Assembly: GCA_947503895.1 (NCBI GenBank)
Contig: CANNFT010000014.1
Coordinates: 1-64,000, forward strand
Direction: 5' to 3'
DNA from: an uncultured Saccharospirillaceae bacterium
GTDB taxonomy: Bacteria > Pseudomonadota > Gammaproteobacteria > Pseudomonadales > Oceanobacteraceae
Length of the DNA stretch: 64,000 nucleotides
The notes beneath the pieces were generated by a model. It did not search any database. It was not told the origin of the DNA and worked only from the letters and a program-made list of their open reading frames with translations. Shown one piece after another: positions 18,901 through 27,090 of this stretch (position 1 is the stretch's first letter; each line of letters starts with the position of its first letter). A program made the translations under genes and the position numbers.

Positions 18901-20844
18901 ATCGGCGATATGGCAGGTGATGTATTCGGTAATGGCATGTTGCAGTCTGAGCACATCAAATTGGTTGCGGCATTCAACCACATGCATATTTTTATCGACC
19001 CGAATCCAAAAGACGTGGCCGCCAGCTTTAAGGAGCGCAAGCGACTGTTTGAATTGCCTCGCTCAAGTTGGTCTGATTATGATGCCTCGCTCATTTCCAG
19101 TGGCGGTGGTATTTTTAATCGCTCGGCAAAGTCCATCACGTTAACGCCCGAAATCAAAAAGGCCTTTCGAATCTCCGCAGAGAAATTGTCACCCAGTGAC
19201 TTGATTCACGCGCTATTAAAAGCGCCTGTGGATTTAATTTGGAATGGCGGTATCGGAACTTACGTTAAAGGCAGTGGTGAATCTCACGCCGACGTGGGTG
19301 ATAAAGCAAATGATGGTCTGCGAATCAATGGCCATGAGCTACAAGCAAAAGTCATTGGCGAAGGTGGGAACCTTGGCATTACTCAAAAAGCGCGAATTGA
19401 GTATGCGCTGAATACGGGGGGCTCATCCTTTACGGACTTTATCGACAATGCTGGGGGCGTGGATTGCTCCGACCACGAAGTTAACATCAAGATACTATTG
19501 AATAGCTTGGTGGCCGCGGGTGATATGACGGTTAAGCAGCGTAATCAATTATTAATGGAAATGACGGAATCCGTTGCTGACTTGGTATTAACCAATAACT
19601 ATCGTCAAACACAAGCCATTGCATTGGCCTATCGTGAAGCGAAAACCCGTCTAGATGAGTATCGTCGTTTGATGCTCGACCTTGAAAAACAAGGTAAGCT
19701 CGACCGAGCATTGGAATTTTTGCCGAATGAAGAAGAGATGGCTGAACGTAAGGCTCAAAAGCAAGGTCTGACTCGCCCAGAGCTGTCCGTTTTAATTTCA
19801 TATGCAAAAGGCGACTTGAAACAATTACTCAATAACGATGATATTTCGGAAAATCCTTATCTGTCGCAAGCATTGGAAACCGCCTTTCCTGAGGTGCTGG
19901 TTCAGAGATTCCAAGCGCCGATGTACGCTCATAGACTGCGTTCTGAAATCGTCGCAACCCAGCTCGCTAATGAAATGGTGAATCGCATGGGCATTACCTA
20001 TGTGAATCGCATGCGAGACAGCACCGGCGCGGAGATAAACTCCATCGTCAAAGCTTACGTGGCTGCGCGCGATGTCTTCCGTATGAATGAACTGTGGGAG
20101 CAGATAGAAGCGCTGGATTATAAGGTCAGTGCCGATGTGCAAGAGCGGATGATGTCGAGCCTGATGAGATTGGTGAGACGAGGCAGCCGATGGTTCCTGC
20201 GTAATCGCCGTCGTGAAATTAACTTGGAGGAGGAGGTTAACCATTTCCGAGACCGTGCGCAGGTCGTGAGCGGGCGACTCTCTGAATTGCTAGCCGGCGA
20301 AGGTAAGGAAAGTTGGCAATCGTACTACAATTCCTTGATTGAAGCTGGCGTGCCTGAAGATTTGGCATCAGCCGTGGCTGGGGCAAATAACATGTTCTCG
20401 GCGCTCAGTATTATCGAAGGAGCAGAGCAAACTCGCCGACCCGTTGAGGATGTAGCAGCAACCTATTATCAAGTGGGTTGTAGCTTAGATCTAGAATGGT
20501 TCTTAGAGCAGCTGAACGGCATGTCAGTAGACAACCATTGGCAAGCACTCGCGAGAGAAACTTACCGAGACGACCTAGATTGGCAGCAGCGCACGCTGAC
20601 AGCCAGCATCATTAACACCATGCCGGATGGGGATATCCACACACGCATGGATGCTTGGTTAGAAGCGTCAGAACCTATGATAAGCCGCTGGCGCAGTACC
20701 GTGGAGGAGTTGCGCGAAAATGAGATCAGTGATTTTGCTGTCTTCGCGGTGGCACTGAGAGAATTGCTCGATTTGGCCCAAGCCAGTCGTTATATTCCGC
20801 CTCAGCCGGAAGCGTCAATGGAAAATCAAGAACGTGTCGCTTAG
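15955..20844 (+). CDS. gdhB: large NAD-dependent glutamate dehydrogenase
   Basis: A 1629-residue enzyme of the 180-kDa class (GDH180). It converts glutamate to 2-oxoglutarate and ammonia with NAD, mainly for glutamate and arginine catabolism. N-terminal ACT-like regulatory segments (about 1-700) precede the catalytic core, with PVARGGLRWSDRREDFRTE near 805, the Lys-containing VPVGAKGGFVAK near 845 and the Rossmann part (VIGEGGNLG near 1140). Length and domain order match Pseudomonas GdhB. ATG 15955 follows a modest CGGAA site. The gene is divergent from the Bat operon and is followed by two hairpin terminators, so it is monocistronic. Confidence 0.96.
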   Translation: MNHGHKQLHPQVNELIERLQACMPKDQIGSITRFTQMYYATAPAEELAVRKVEDLYGATLACWSFIQKSPDQHKVRVFNPDYEEHGWQSTHTIIEVLHPDVPFLVDSIRMELNKRDMSIHFINNAVMPTVRTESGELDVEQSFMSEGVGKNESVIYIEVDRHTDEKVLKELKASLINTLNEIRLIVQDYFDFKERIEECSGWLKTSEGPFSENDITEATQFLEWMSNDAFTFLGCEDFTIANEGGKHSVSREMDSVRGIFRERQHGPNKGIVEDYPESQQIMVLAPQLISFNKSSERSSIHRPAYPDYVTVKRVDKDGNVLGGRRFLGLFTSKVYSESPFNIPIVRNKTKSVLKRSALDPSGHKGKELSHILEVYPRDELFHTDIDQLFETAMGVLNIQERRRTRVFIRRDQLNKFLSCLVYVPRDLYNTELRIKMQNILVDVFAPLDVEFTTFFSESVLARTQFSLRLDPNKAVEFDLAEIEKSIQLVARSWQDDLMLALVDGFGEEKGNQYFQQYRSAFQSGYRDEFSPRTAVVDIQHMASITPDDNVSMTLYRNVADKGNHFKFKLYNADHLLPLSDVIPILENLGLRVIGEHPYDVTRTDGKQFWIHDFSLIYTFSDTIDLHESKQQFQDAFRAIWYGKAENDSFNRLLLGAKIGWREVALLRAYARYMKQIRFPISETFIADTLCKYPSLTSFIVNYFRARFDLSRAKKADSRHKLIEKLDRQFTDHLDQVESINEDSIYRRYHELMGATLRTNFFQHDKNKELKRYFSFKLSPKNLSNIPKPKPMFEIFVYSPRVEGVHLRGGPVARGGLRWSDRREDFRTEVLGLVKAQQVKNSVIVPVGAKGGFVAKHLPENDREAFMAEGIECYKTFISGLLDVTDNLVDGAVVPPKEVIRHDSDDPYLVVAADKGTATFSDISNGIAEERGFWLGDAFASGGSVGYDHKKMGITARGAWVSVQRHFRERGINVQNEAFSVIAIGDMAGDVFGNGMLQSEHIKLVAAFNHMHIFIDPNPKDVAASFKERKRLFELPRSSWSDYDASLISSGGGIFNRSAKSITLTPEIKKAFRISAEKLSPSDLIHALLKAPVDLIWNGGIGTYVKGSGESHADVGDKANDGLRINGHELQAKVIGEGGNLGITQKARIEYALNTGGSSFTDFIDNAGGVDCSDHEVNIKILLNSLVAAGDMTVKQRNQLLMEMTESVADLVLTNNYRQTQAIALAYREAKTRLDEYRRLMLDLEKQGKLDRALEFLPNEEEMAERKAQKQGLTRPELSVLISYAKGDLKQLLNNDDISENPYLSQALETAFPEVLVQRFQAPMYAHRLRSEIVATQLANEMVNRMGITYVNRMRDSTGAEINSIVKAYVAARDVFRMNELWEQIEALDYKVSADVQERMMSSLMRLVRRGSRWFLRNRRREINLEEEVNHFRDRAQVVSGRLSELLAGEGKESWQSYYNSLIEAGVPEDLASAVAGANNMFSALSIIEGAEQTRRPVEDVAATYYQVGCSLDLEWFLEQLNGMSVDNHWQALARETYRDDLDWQQRTLTASIINTMPDGDIHTRMDAWLEASEPMISRWRSTVEELRENEISDFAVFAVALRELLDLAQASRYIPPQPEASMENQERVA

Positions 20845-20855
20845 GTGATTCAATG

Positions 20856-20890
20856 GCTTACCTCTGAACGTCCATGAGGTAAGCTTGTTT
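20856..20890 (+). terminator. first of two hairpins after gdhB
   Basis: GCTTACCTC (20856-20864) pairs perfectly with GAGGTAAGC (20876-20884), followed by TTGTTT. The interrupted T run makes it a weaker terminator than the next hairpin. Confidence 0.6.
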
Positions 20891-20907
20891 CGCTGTAGGA
20901 TTTAAAG

Positions 20908-20940
20908 AAAAGCCTTAGTGGTATGCGCTAAGGCTTTTTT
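20908..20940 (+). terminator. intrinsic terminator of gdhB
   Basis: AAAAGCCTTAG pairs with CTAAGGCTTTT across a nine-base loop, followed by six T. It lies about 65 bases after the gdhB stop. Confidence 0.88.
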
Positions 20941-21099
20941 GGTTCAAAGGTGGCTTTTTAACGGTGTCTAAATTCCCTCAGTATGCCACTTGAGATTTGA
21001 ATGCTTGCATGCCATTTTAAATGTACTAGGAGTGTATCTTTAAACCTGATATCGAATGGCCGAACTGAACGCAGGATATTGAATTTCGGAGGTGGCGGT

Positions 21100-21318
21100 G
21101 TGTCGCAAGTTGAAGTGCAAATTACCTTGTCGCCGGATGAATTGGAGAAAGCCTACATGGGGGTAGATTCCGTGTATGCAGTGTCTGTCGATGGGCGAAG
21201 CATTCGCTTTCCTGTAAAAATTTTATGGCCCTTCATTACAAGAGATGGCATTCACGGTCGATTCTTAATTGAATTCACTCAAGACCATAAGTTCGAGAAA
21301 ATCCTCCGAATAGCCTAA
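21100..21318 (+). CDS. DUF2835 family protein
   Basis: A 72-residue protein of the DUF2835 family, recognised by the LSPDELEKAYMG start, the middle DGRSIRFPVKILWPF and the end RDGIHGRFLIEF. I start at GTG 21100 because GGAGGT lies six bases upstream and the length then matches the family; an in-frame ATG at 21001 would add 33 unrelated residues. The family is restricted to Proteobacteria and has no known function. It stands between gdhB and pyrD on the same strand, separated from both by over 150 bases. Confidence 0.85.
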   Translation: MSQVEVQITLSPDELEKAYMGVDSVYAVSVDGRSIRFPVKILWPFITRDGIHGRFLIEFTQDHKFEKILRIA

Positions 21319-21522
21319 TTTCTTCCTCATGCACGCGAAGTGGAGTACGGCGGCGATCGCCGTCGGTAATCACATTTGCCTTGGAAAGCCGTCTACTCAT
21401 TGAATGGACATCAAATCAATGGGAGTGGGTATCTATATCGGCACGATCATAACTCGTTGTCGGCTAACGTTTTGAACATGGCTGATATATAATGCCGCGG
21501 CAAATTTAATGAGGCCTGCTTA

Positions 21523-22554
21523 GTGTACGATTTAACTCGCAAACTGCTCTTCAAACTCGAAGCCGAAACAGCACACGAAGTCACATTAGATATGCTGGGG
21601 GCAGCGAAACGCCTAGGTGTGCTTCCATGGTTTACGCCTAAATCTCCCAGTTACCCAACAGAGGTACTGGGTTTACGTTTTCCCAATCCTGTGGGGCTCG
21701 CGGCTGGGCTCGATAAAAACGGCGACTATATTGACGCCCTTGGTGCGTTAGGGTTTGGGTTTATCGAGATAGGCACGATTACACCGCGTCCACAGCCGGG
21801 TAACCCGAAGCCTCGAATGTTCCGTCTACCTGAGCATCAGGCGATCATTAATCGCATGGGGTTCAATAACAAAGGCGTGGACCACCTCGTGCGCCAAGTC
21901 CAAAAGGCCCAGTACTCGGGCGTCTTGGGCATCAACATCGGTAAAAACTTCGATACGGCGGTCGAAGACGCGAACCAAGATTATGTCACCTGCTTGAACA
22001 AAGTCTATGCAGATGCCGATTATGTGACCGTTAATATTTCTTCACCTAATACGCCTGGCTTACGAAACCTGCAGTTCGGTGAATCCCTAAAATCGCTATT
22101 AGGCGAGTTAAAAGAAGCGCAACTTGCGCTGCAGTCTCAACATAATAAGTACACACCGATATTGGTTAAAATTGCACCAGACATGGATGAGAGCGAAACG
22201 GCATTGGTTGCTCAAACCTTAATCGCGAGCGAAATGGATGGTGTAATAGCAACCAACACAACATTAGAGCGTGACGCCGTTGTTGGGCACCCGCATGCGA
22301 ATGAAGCCGGAGGGTTGAGTGGCAAGCCTGTGCAGCAGGGGTCGAACAGAGTGCTCTCGTGGTTAGCACCACTGTTGGATAATAAAATGCCAATCATCGG
22401 TGTCGGCGGTATCGTTGATGGCGCATCGGCCGCGGAAAAAGGCCGTCTTGGAGCAGATTTAGTGCAAGTTTACAGTGGCTTTATTTACCGAGGTCCAAAG
22501 TTGATTGCGGAAGCCAGTGATGCGCTGGCAGCGGTTTTAAGTGCGCGTAAATAA
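21523..22554 (+). CDS. pyrD: dihydroorotate dehydrogenase (quinone), class 2
   Basis: A 343-residue FMN enzyme of de novo pyrimidine synthesis that oxidises dihydroorotate to orotate and passes electrons to membrane quinone. The N-terminal amphipathic helix (YDLTRKLLFKLEAETAHE) is the class 2 membrane/quinone segment. Catalytic Ser lies in VTVNISSPNTPGLRNLQ; FMN sites include GLDKNGD, ILVKIAPD and GVGGIVDGASA. The start is GTG 21523, which gives the usual N-terminus. It is a single gene; the strong hairpin downstream has its T run on the other strand. Confidence 0.96.
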   Translation: MYDLTRKLLFKLEAETAHEVTLDMLGAAKRLGVLPWFTPKSPSYPTEVLGLRFPNPVGLAAGLDKNGDYIDALGALGFGFIEIGTITPRPQPGNPKPRMFRLPEHQAIINRMGFNNKGVDHLVRQVQKAQYSGVLGINIGKNFDTAVEDANQDYVTCLNKVYADADYVTVNISSPNTPGLRNLQFGESLKSLLGELKEAQLALQSQHNKYTPILVKIAPDMDESETALVAQTLIASEMDGVIATNTTLERDAVVGHPHANEAGGLSGKPVQQGSNRVLSWLAPLLDNKMPIIGVGGIVDGASAAEKGRLGADLVQVYSGFIYRGPKLIAEASDALAAVLSARK

Positions 22555-22621
22555 TTGACTGCCACCTATGTTCCGTTCGCTGGCTGCTATAGTAGTCAAT
22601 GAAATAGGGTAAGTGATAGGC

Positions 22622-22647
22622 ATAAAAAGGCCCGCGGGTGGCGGGCC
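22622..22647 (-). terminator. intrinsic terminator serving rmf
   Basis: GGCCCGC and GCGGGCC pair; on the minus strand the stem is followed by TTTTTATG. It lies about 80 bases downstream of the rmf stop. On the plus strand no T run follows, so it does not obviously end pyrD. Confidence 0.8.
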
Positions 22648-22728
22648 ATGATCTCAGTTATTTGAGCGTGAAGTGTTCAAATTTTGCGTCATTAATGGGT
22701 TAAAAATTGGATTAAAAATAATGGGTTT

Positions 22729-22923
22729 CTATAACGGTAACTTATGAACACCTGCGACACCCGAATATCCATCCCAATGGTCACTGCGTCCTTCACGCCA
22801 TCCCGTCATCCAAGAGTAATGGGTAACACCTGATGGGCAAAGGTCCTTTGAGCGTCCTTGAACGCCAGCCATGTAACCTTTTTGAAATGCACGTCGATCC
22901 ATATCGCGTTTCTGTCTTCTCAT
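22729..22923 (-). CDS. rmf: ribosome modulation factor
   Basis: A 64-residue basic protein starting MRRQKRDMDRRAFQKGYMAG and continuing VQGRSKDLCP with GWREGRSDHW: the RMF signature. RMF binds 70S ribosomes in stationary phase and, with HPF, dimerises them into inactive 100S particles. AAGAAGAGG lies about ten bases before ATG 22923; an upstream in-frame ATG would add 50 residues and is unlikely. The C-terminus is slightly longer than in E. coli (55 residues). An HPF-like gene lies 15 kb away at 38145. Confidence 0.93.
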   Translation of the reverse strand: MRRQKRDMDRRAFQKGYMAGVQGRSKDLCPSGVTHYSWMTGWREGRSDHWDGYSGVAGVHKLPL

Positions 22924-23172
22924 AAGTAGTATGCCTCTTCTTTGAAGATCAGTAGAAAGTCGCCAGATATCGTTAACAAATCCGCGGCGACTTTTTTCAG
23001 TATGCGTTGCGGAAATTTGCCTGTTAATGATTAATTCGTGCTTAAAACTGTTTGCTTTAGACAAAGTGGACATATAAAGCCCAAGCCGTTGATTTTAAAG
23101 TAATTAATTTGTCACATTTGACCTAGTCTAACTAGGCAAGTGACAGATCTGACTAAAAGTGACCAGTTTTAT

Positions 23173-25353
23173 ATGAATACAAATGAACCCTTGGTGGTGA
23201 CTTGCCCCAAAGGATTAGAACAAATTTTAGCCAAAGAGATCGAATCTCTGGGCGGTGACTCCGTTAAATTGGCCGTCGCACATGTGACGGTAAAAGCGGA
23301 TCTAGAACTGGCTTACAGAATTTGTCTTTGGTCTAGATTAGCCAGCCGCGTGTTGTGGCCGATCGCTTTGCTTGAAGCCCAAACAGCTGAGCAAATGTAT
23401 GAAAACGTAAAATCTATTAACTGGATCGAGCACTTCTCTGACCGTAATGCCATGCGTGTTTACTTCAATGGCACCAGCGACGAAATCCGAAACACCCACT
23501 TTGGCGCGCTAAAAATAAAAGATGCGATTTGTGATCACTTCAGAAGCAAAACGGGCAACCGACCTGATGTGTCAGAAACGCCTGATATCGGTATTCATGT
23601 ATTGCTGCATCGCGATCACGTAAAAGTGTCCATTGATTTGGCGGGCGATCCGTTACATAAACGTGGCTATCGTCAGAGTCAAGGGGCTGCACCACTGAAA
23701 GAAAATTTAGCGGCGGCTTTGTTAATCCGCAGTGGCTGGCCTGAATTAATGAAACAAGAAGATGGCGCACTGGTCGATCCCATGTGTGGCTCCGGAACGC
23801 TGCTCATAGAAGCGGCGTTAATGGCCGCTGACATCGCGCCGGGATTGCTGCGTAAGCGATTTGGTTTTGATTTTTGGAAACATCATGACGCTAAAGTGTG
23901 GCGTGCTGTCTTAACCGATGCTGAAGAACGAAAATTGAAAGGGCAGGAAAGTGAATTAGAGTTAACTCTGCTCGGTTACGATGCCGATGACAAGGTTTTG
24001 AAAAAAGCGAAGGACAATGCGCGAAGGGCAGGGGTTCAACACTTTATACATGTGCAGCACCAACCATTACATCAGCTGACGAAAGAAAAAGGTTTGCCAG
24101 AAAAAGGGTTAATACTCACTAACCCACCCTATGGTGAGCGCTTGAGTGATGAAGTGGCCATTGGAGCACTCTATGCGGCACTCGGGCACCAGATAAAACA
24201 ACATTTCTCTGGGTGGACAGTGGCTATTTTTACGGGGAACCCGCAGCAGGCTTATCAATTTAAGATGCGCTCGGACAAGCAATATCAATTTTACAATGGC
24301 GCGATACCATCAAAATTAATGCTTTATACCGTATCTGAACATTCCGCTTTGCAGGTTTCTCAACCCGTCGAAAACGATACTTCGCCCACTGGCTCAGTCG
24401 ATGTCAAACTGGGTGAAGGTGCGCAAATGGTCTGTAATCGCATTAAGAAAAACTTGAAGAAACTCAAGCCATGGGCCAAAAAACAAAATATTAATGCTTA
24501 TCGTGTTTATGATGCAGATATGCCGGAATATTCTGTGGCCATCGATTTTTACGATCATTGGGTGCACATTCAAGAGTATGCACCACCTAAAAGCATTGAT
24601 CCTGAGAAAGCACAAAATCGCTTGCGAGATGTGTTGGATGCGGTGCCGGTTGCATTGAATGTTCCGCGTGATCGCATCGTGCTCAAACAAAGAGAACAAC
24701 AGAAAGGTCGAAAGCAGTACGAAAAGCAGGATGAACAACAACAGCTTTTACCTGTGCAAGAAGGAAACTGTCGCTTTTATGTGAATTTAACGGATTACTT
24801 AGACACTGGGCTCTTTTTAGATCACAGGCCGATCAGAACGCAAATCGAAAGCTTGGCTAATGGGAAACGGTTTTTAAATTTATTTAGTTACACTTGTACT
24901 GCATCCGTGCACGCCGCTGTTGGCGGTGCTAAGTTCACCACCAGCGTAGATATGTCGCAAACTTATTTAAATTGGGGGCGAAAAAATCTAGCCCTTAATG
25001 GTTTATCAGAAAAGGGTCATGATTTCATTCAGGCTGACTGCGTCAGTTGGCTCGAGCAATCACAAGGCCAGCAGCAGTACGATGTGATCTTCATGGATCC
25101 GCCCTCGTTTTCAAATTCGAAGCGCATGCTTGATATTCTCGATGTTCAAAGAGATCACGTGAAACTGATCACGCTGGCGATGGGTCTTCTCAAATCCGAT
25201 GGCACATTGATATTCTCCAATAATCTCCGTCGCTTCAAAATGGAGCGTGATGCACTAAAACAGTACAGCATCGAAGAGATCACAGCAGAGACCATTCCAA
25301 AAGACTTTGAAAGAAATACCAAGATACATCAATGCTTTAGAATTACACATTGA
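23173..25353 (+). CDS. rlmL: bifunctional 23S rRNA methyltransferase RlmKL
   Basis: A 726-residue fusion that methylates G2445 (N2) and G2069 (N7) of 23S rRNA. An N-terminal THUMP domain (about 1-150) precedes the RlmL methyltransferase with DPMCGSGTLLIEAALMA and the N2-guanine motif LTNPPYGERL; the C-terminal RlmK half has the SAM region FLNLFSYTCTASV and FMDPPSFSNSKRM. I start at ATG 23173 (MNTNEPLVVTCPKGLE), which aligns with Pseudomonas RlmL; a GTG 33 bases earlier is in frame, and neither has a strong ribosome site. Monocistronic, with a terminator 40 bases after the stop. Confidence 0.94.
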   Translation: MNTNEPLVVTCPKGLEQILAKEIESLGGDSVKLAVAHVTVKADLELAYRICLWSRLASRVLWPIALLEAQTAEQMYENVKSINWIEHFSDRNAMRVYFNGTSDEIRNTHFGALKIKDAICDHFRSKTGNRPDVSETPDIGIHVLLHRDHVKVSIDLAGDPLHKRGYRQSQGAAPLKENLAAALLIRSGWPELMKQEDGALVDPMCGSGTLLIEAALMAADIAPGLLRKRFGFDFWKHHDAKVWRAVLTDAEERKLKGQESELELTLLGYDADDKVLKKAKDNARRAGVQHFIHVQHQPLHQLTKEKGLPEKGLILTNPPYGERLSDEVAIGALYAALGHQIKQHFSGWTVAIFTGNPQQAYQFKMRSDKQYQFYNGAIPSKLMLYTVSEHSALQVSQPVENDTSPTGSVDVKLGEGAQMVCNRIKKNLKKLKPWAKKQNINAYRVYDADMPEYSVAIDFYDHWVHIQEYAPPKSIDPEKAQNRLRDVLDAVPVALNVPRDRIVLKQREQQKGRKQYEKQDEQQQLLPVQEGNCRFYVNLTDYLDTGLFLDHRPIRTQIESLANGKRFLNLFSYTCTASVHAAVGGAKFTTSVDMSQTYLNWGRKNLALNGLSEKGHDFIQADCVSWLEQSQGQQQYDVIFMDPPSFSNSKRMLDILDVQRDHVKLITLAMGLLKSDGTLIFSNNLRRFKMERDALKQYSIEEITAETIPKDFERNTKIHQCFRITH

Positions 25354-25391
25354 CACTCATTGAAGATTTCTAACCCGTGAGTGCCCTATTT

Positions 25392-25421
25392 AAAGGCCTG
25401 TAGCAGTACAGGCCTTTTTTT
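25392..25421 (+). terminator. intrinsic terminator of rlmL
   Basis: AAAGGCCTGTA pairs with TACAGGCCTTT across a short loop, followed by a run of seven T. It begins about 40 bases after the rlmL stop. Confidence 0.9.
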
Positions 25422-25464
25422 GTGCACCAAAATAATCGATTGCCGCGCATGATATTCACGCACT

Positions 25465-25480
25465 TGGCACACTGCTTGCT
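25465..25480 (+). promoter_or_regulatory. sigma-54 (-24/-12) promoter for amt
   Basis: TGGCAC at 25465-25470 and TTGCT at 25476-25480, separated by five bases, match the RpoN consensus (TGGCAC-N5-TTGC) exactly, with GG and GC 12 bases apart. Transcription would start near 25491 and run into the ammonium transporter gene. This predicts nitrogen-starvation control through NtrC; a convincing NtrC site was not seen. Confidence 0.75.
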
Positions 25481-25651
25481 CTGCTTTGGGGCAGCGCTCA
25501 AGCTCGGTCAAAACAGGCCCGTTTTGATGAGGCTTGAATGACAACCAATTTGAACGTTTGAAGTACATCAGAGGTGGTGACTTGATAGGGCAGTCGCTTA
25601 GCGCTGCTCAGATGAAGTGACAAACACCCGAAGCAATCGAAGGTGAATGAA

Positions 25652-26863
25652 GTGGAAAATATCAATAGTGCGGTTGAGACGCTGATCAGCAGCTCAAACA
25701 CATTCTTTATACTTATGGGCGCCATCATGGTGCTGTTCATGCATGCTGGCTTTGCTTTTCTTGAAGTCGGTACGGTTCGCCATAAGAACCAAGTCAATGC
25801 ATTGGTTAAGATAATCACCGATTTCGCTGTATCAACTATTGCTTACTTCTTCATCGGTTACACCATTGCTTATGATGGTAATTTCTTCGCCAGTGCAAGC
25901 GATTTGACCAGTGGCAATGGGTATGAGCTGGTTAAATTCTTTTTCTTACTCACCTTTGCCGCCGCCATTCCTGCGATTGTTTCAGGTGGTATCGCTGAGC
26001 GTGCGAAGTTTTATCCATTTTTAATCGCTTCGGCACTCATTGTTGCATTTGTGTACCCCTTTTTCGAAGGCATGATTTGGAATGGTAACTACGGATTCCA
26101 AGCATGGTTAGAAAGCAGCTTTGGGGCAGGATTCCATGATTTCGCTGGCTCAATCGTTGTGCACGGCGTTGGCGGATGGATTGCTCTAGCTGCGATTTTA
26201 ATCTTAGGTGCGCGAAAAGGCCGTTATCGCGATGGTCGCGCGGTGGCTTTCGCGCCTTCCAATATCCCATTCTTGGCATTGGGTGCTTGGATTTTAACCG
26301 TTGGTTGGTTTGGTTTTAACGTGATGTCCGCTCAAACATTAGATGGTATCAGTGGTTTAGTGGCCGTAAATTCGTTAATGGCCATGGTGGGTGGCACCAT
26401 TATCGCGATGTTGCTAGGTAAAAATGACCCAGGCTTTATCCATAATGGCCCGTTGGCTGGTTTAGTCGCAGTCTGTGCGGGTTCTGACATCATGCACCCG
26501 ATTGGTTCATTGATTGTTGGTGGCGTGGCGGGTGCCATTTTTGTGTACGCCTTTACTTTGTTCCAAAACAAATTCCCTCGTATTGATGATGTTCTGGGTG
26601 TTTGGCCACTACACGGCATATGCGGTTTGTGGGGGGGTATTGCAGCCGGTATTTTTGGTGCAGAAGCGTTTGGAGGCTTAGGTGGTGTTAGCTTGATGTC
26701 CCAAGTAATTGGTTCGTTAGCGGGTGTCGCCGTGGCGTTGATCGGTGGTTTTATCGTCTACGGATTGGTCAACTTCCTGATGGGTCTGAGATTGAGCGAA
26801 GAAGATGAATATCAGGGTGCTGACTTAGCGATTCATAAAATTGCAGCATCTTCGGAAGATTAA
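25652..26863 (+). CDS. amt: ammonium transporter, Amt family
   Basis: A membrane protein of about 403 residues with 11 predicted helices. Family landmarks are MGAIMVLFMHAGFAFLEVG and VRHKNQVNALVK near the N-terminus, FHDFAGSIVVHGVGG (conserved Asp and the first pore His) and WPLHGICGLWGG (second pore His). It conducts ammonium/ammonia across the inner membrane. I start at GTG 25652, eight bases after GAAGG; an earlier GTG at 25643 overlaps that site. No PII (glnK) gene is adjacent, unlike the classical pair. A -24/-12 promoter upstream suggests nitrogen control. Confidence 0.95.
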   Translation: MENINSAVETLISSSNTFFILMGAIMVLFMHAGFAFLEVGTVRHKNQVNALVKIITDFAVSTIAYFFIGYTIAYDGNFFASASDLTSGNGYELVKFFFLLTFAAAIPAIVSGGIAERAKFYPFLIASALIVAFVYPFFEGMIWNGNYGFQAWLESSFGAGFHDFAGSIVVHGVGGWIALAAILILGARKGRYRDGRAVAFAPSNIPFLALGAWILTVGWFGFNVMSAQTLDGISGLVAVNSLMAMVGGTIIAMLLGKNDPGFIHNGPLAGLVAVCAGSDIMHPIGSLIVGGVAGAIFVYAFTLFQNKFPRIDDVLGVWPLHGICGLWGGIAAGIFGAEAFGGLGGVSLMSQVIGSLAGVAVALIGGFIVYGLVNFLMGLRLSEEDEYQGADLAIHKIAASSED

Positions 26864-26905
26864 TATAAAGGGCTAACCAGCACGATTGATCTTCTTTAAT
26901 ACAAG

Positions 26906-26938
26906 AAAGGCATAGCGATATCCGCTGTGCCTTTTTTA
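26906..26938 (+). terminator. intrinsic terminator of amt
   Basis: AAAGGCATAGCG pairs with CGCTGTGCCTTT (one G-T pair) across five bases and is followed by a T run. It begins about 40 bases after the amt stop. Confidence 0.88.
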
Positions 26939-27090
26939 TTTTTAAGCCAGAGTGAAGTCGTGAAGAGTATTAAAATGGTCTGATATAAAGCCGTTTTCTA
27001 ATATAGCTAGACGGACTTAAAGTATTGTTAAGATGTGAGGTTCGCAGCCGATAAACTGTTTACACCCTGACTCATAGTGGACACATCGTC

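Noticed and set aside
25423..25440. TGCACCAAAATAATCG as an NtrC site upstream of amt
   Set aside because: Only one half resembles the consensus; the second half is too degenerate to claim.
25498..25818. 106-codon minus-strand frame over the amt promoter
   Set aside because: It runs antisense into the well-supported amt gene and across its promoter and ribosome site.
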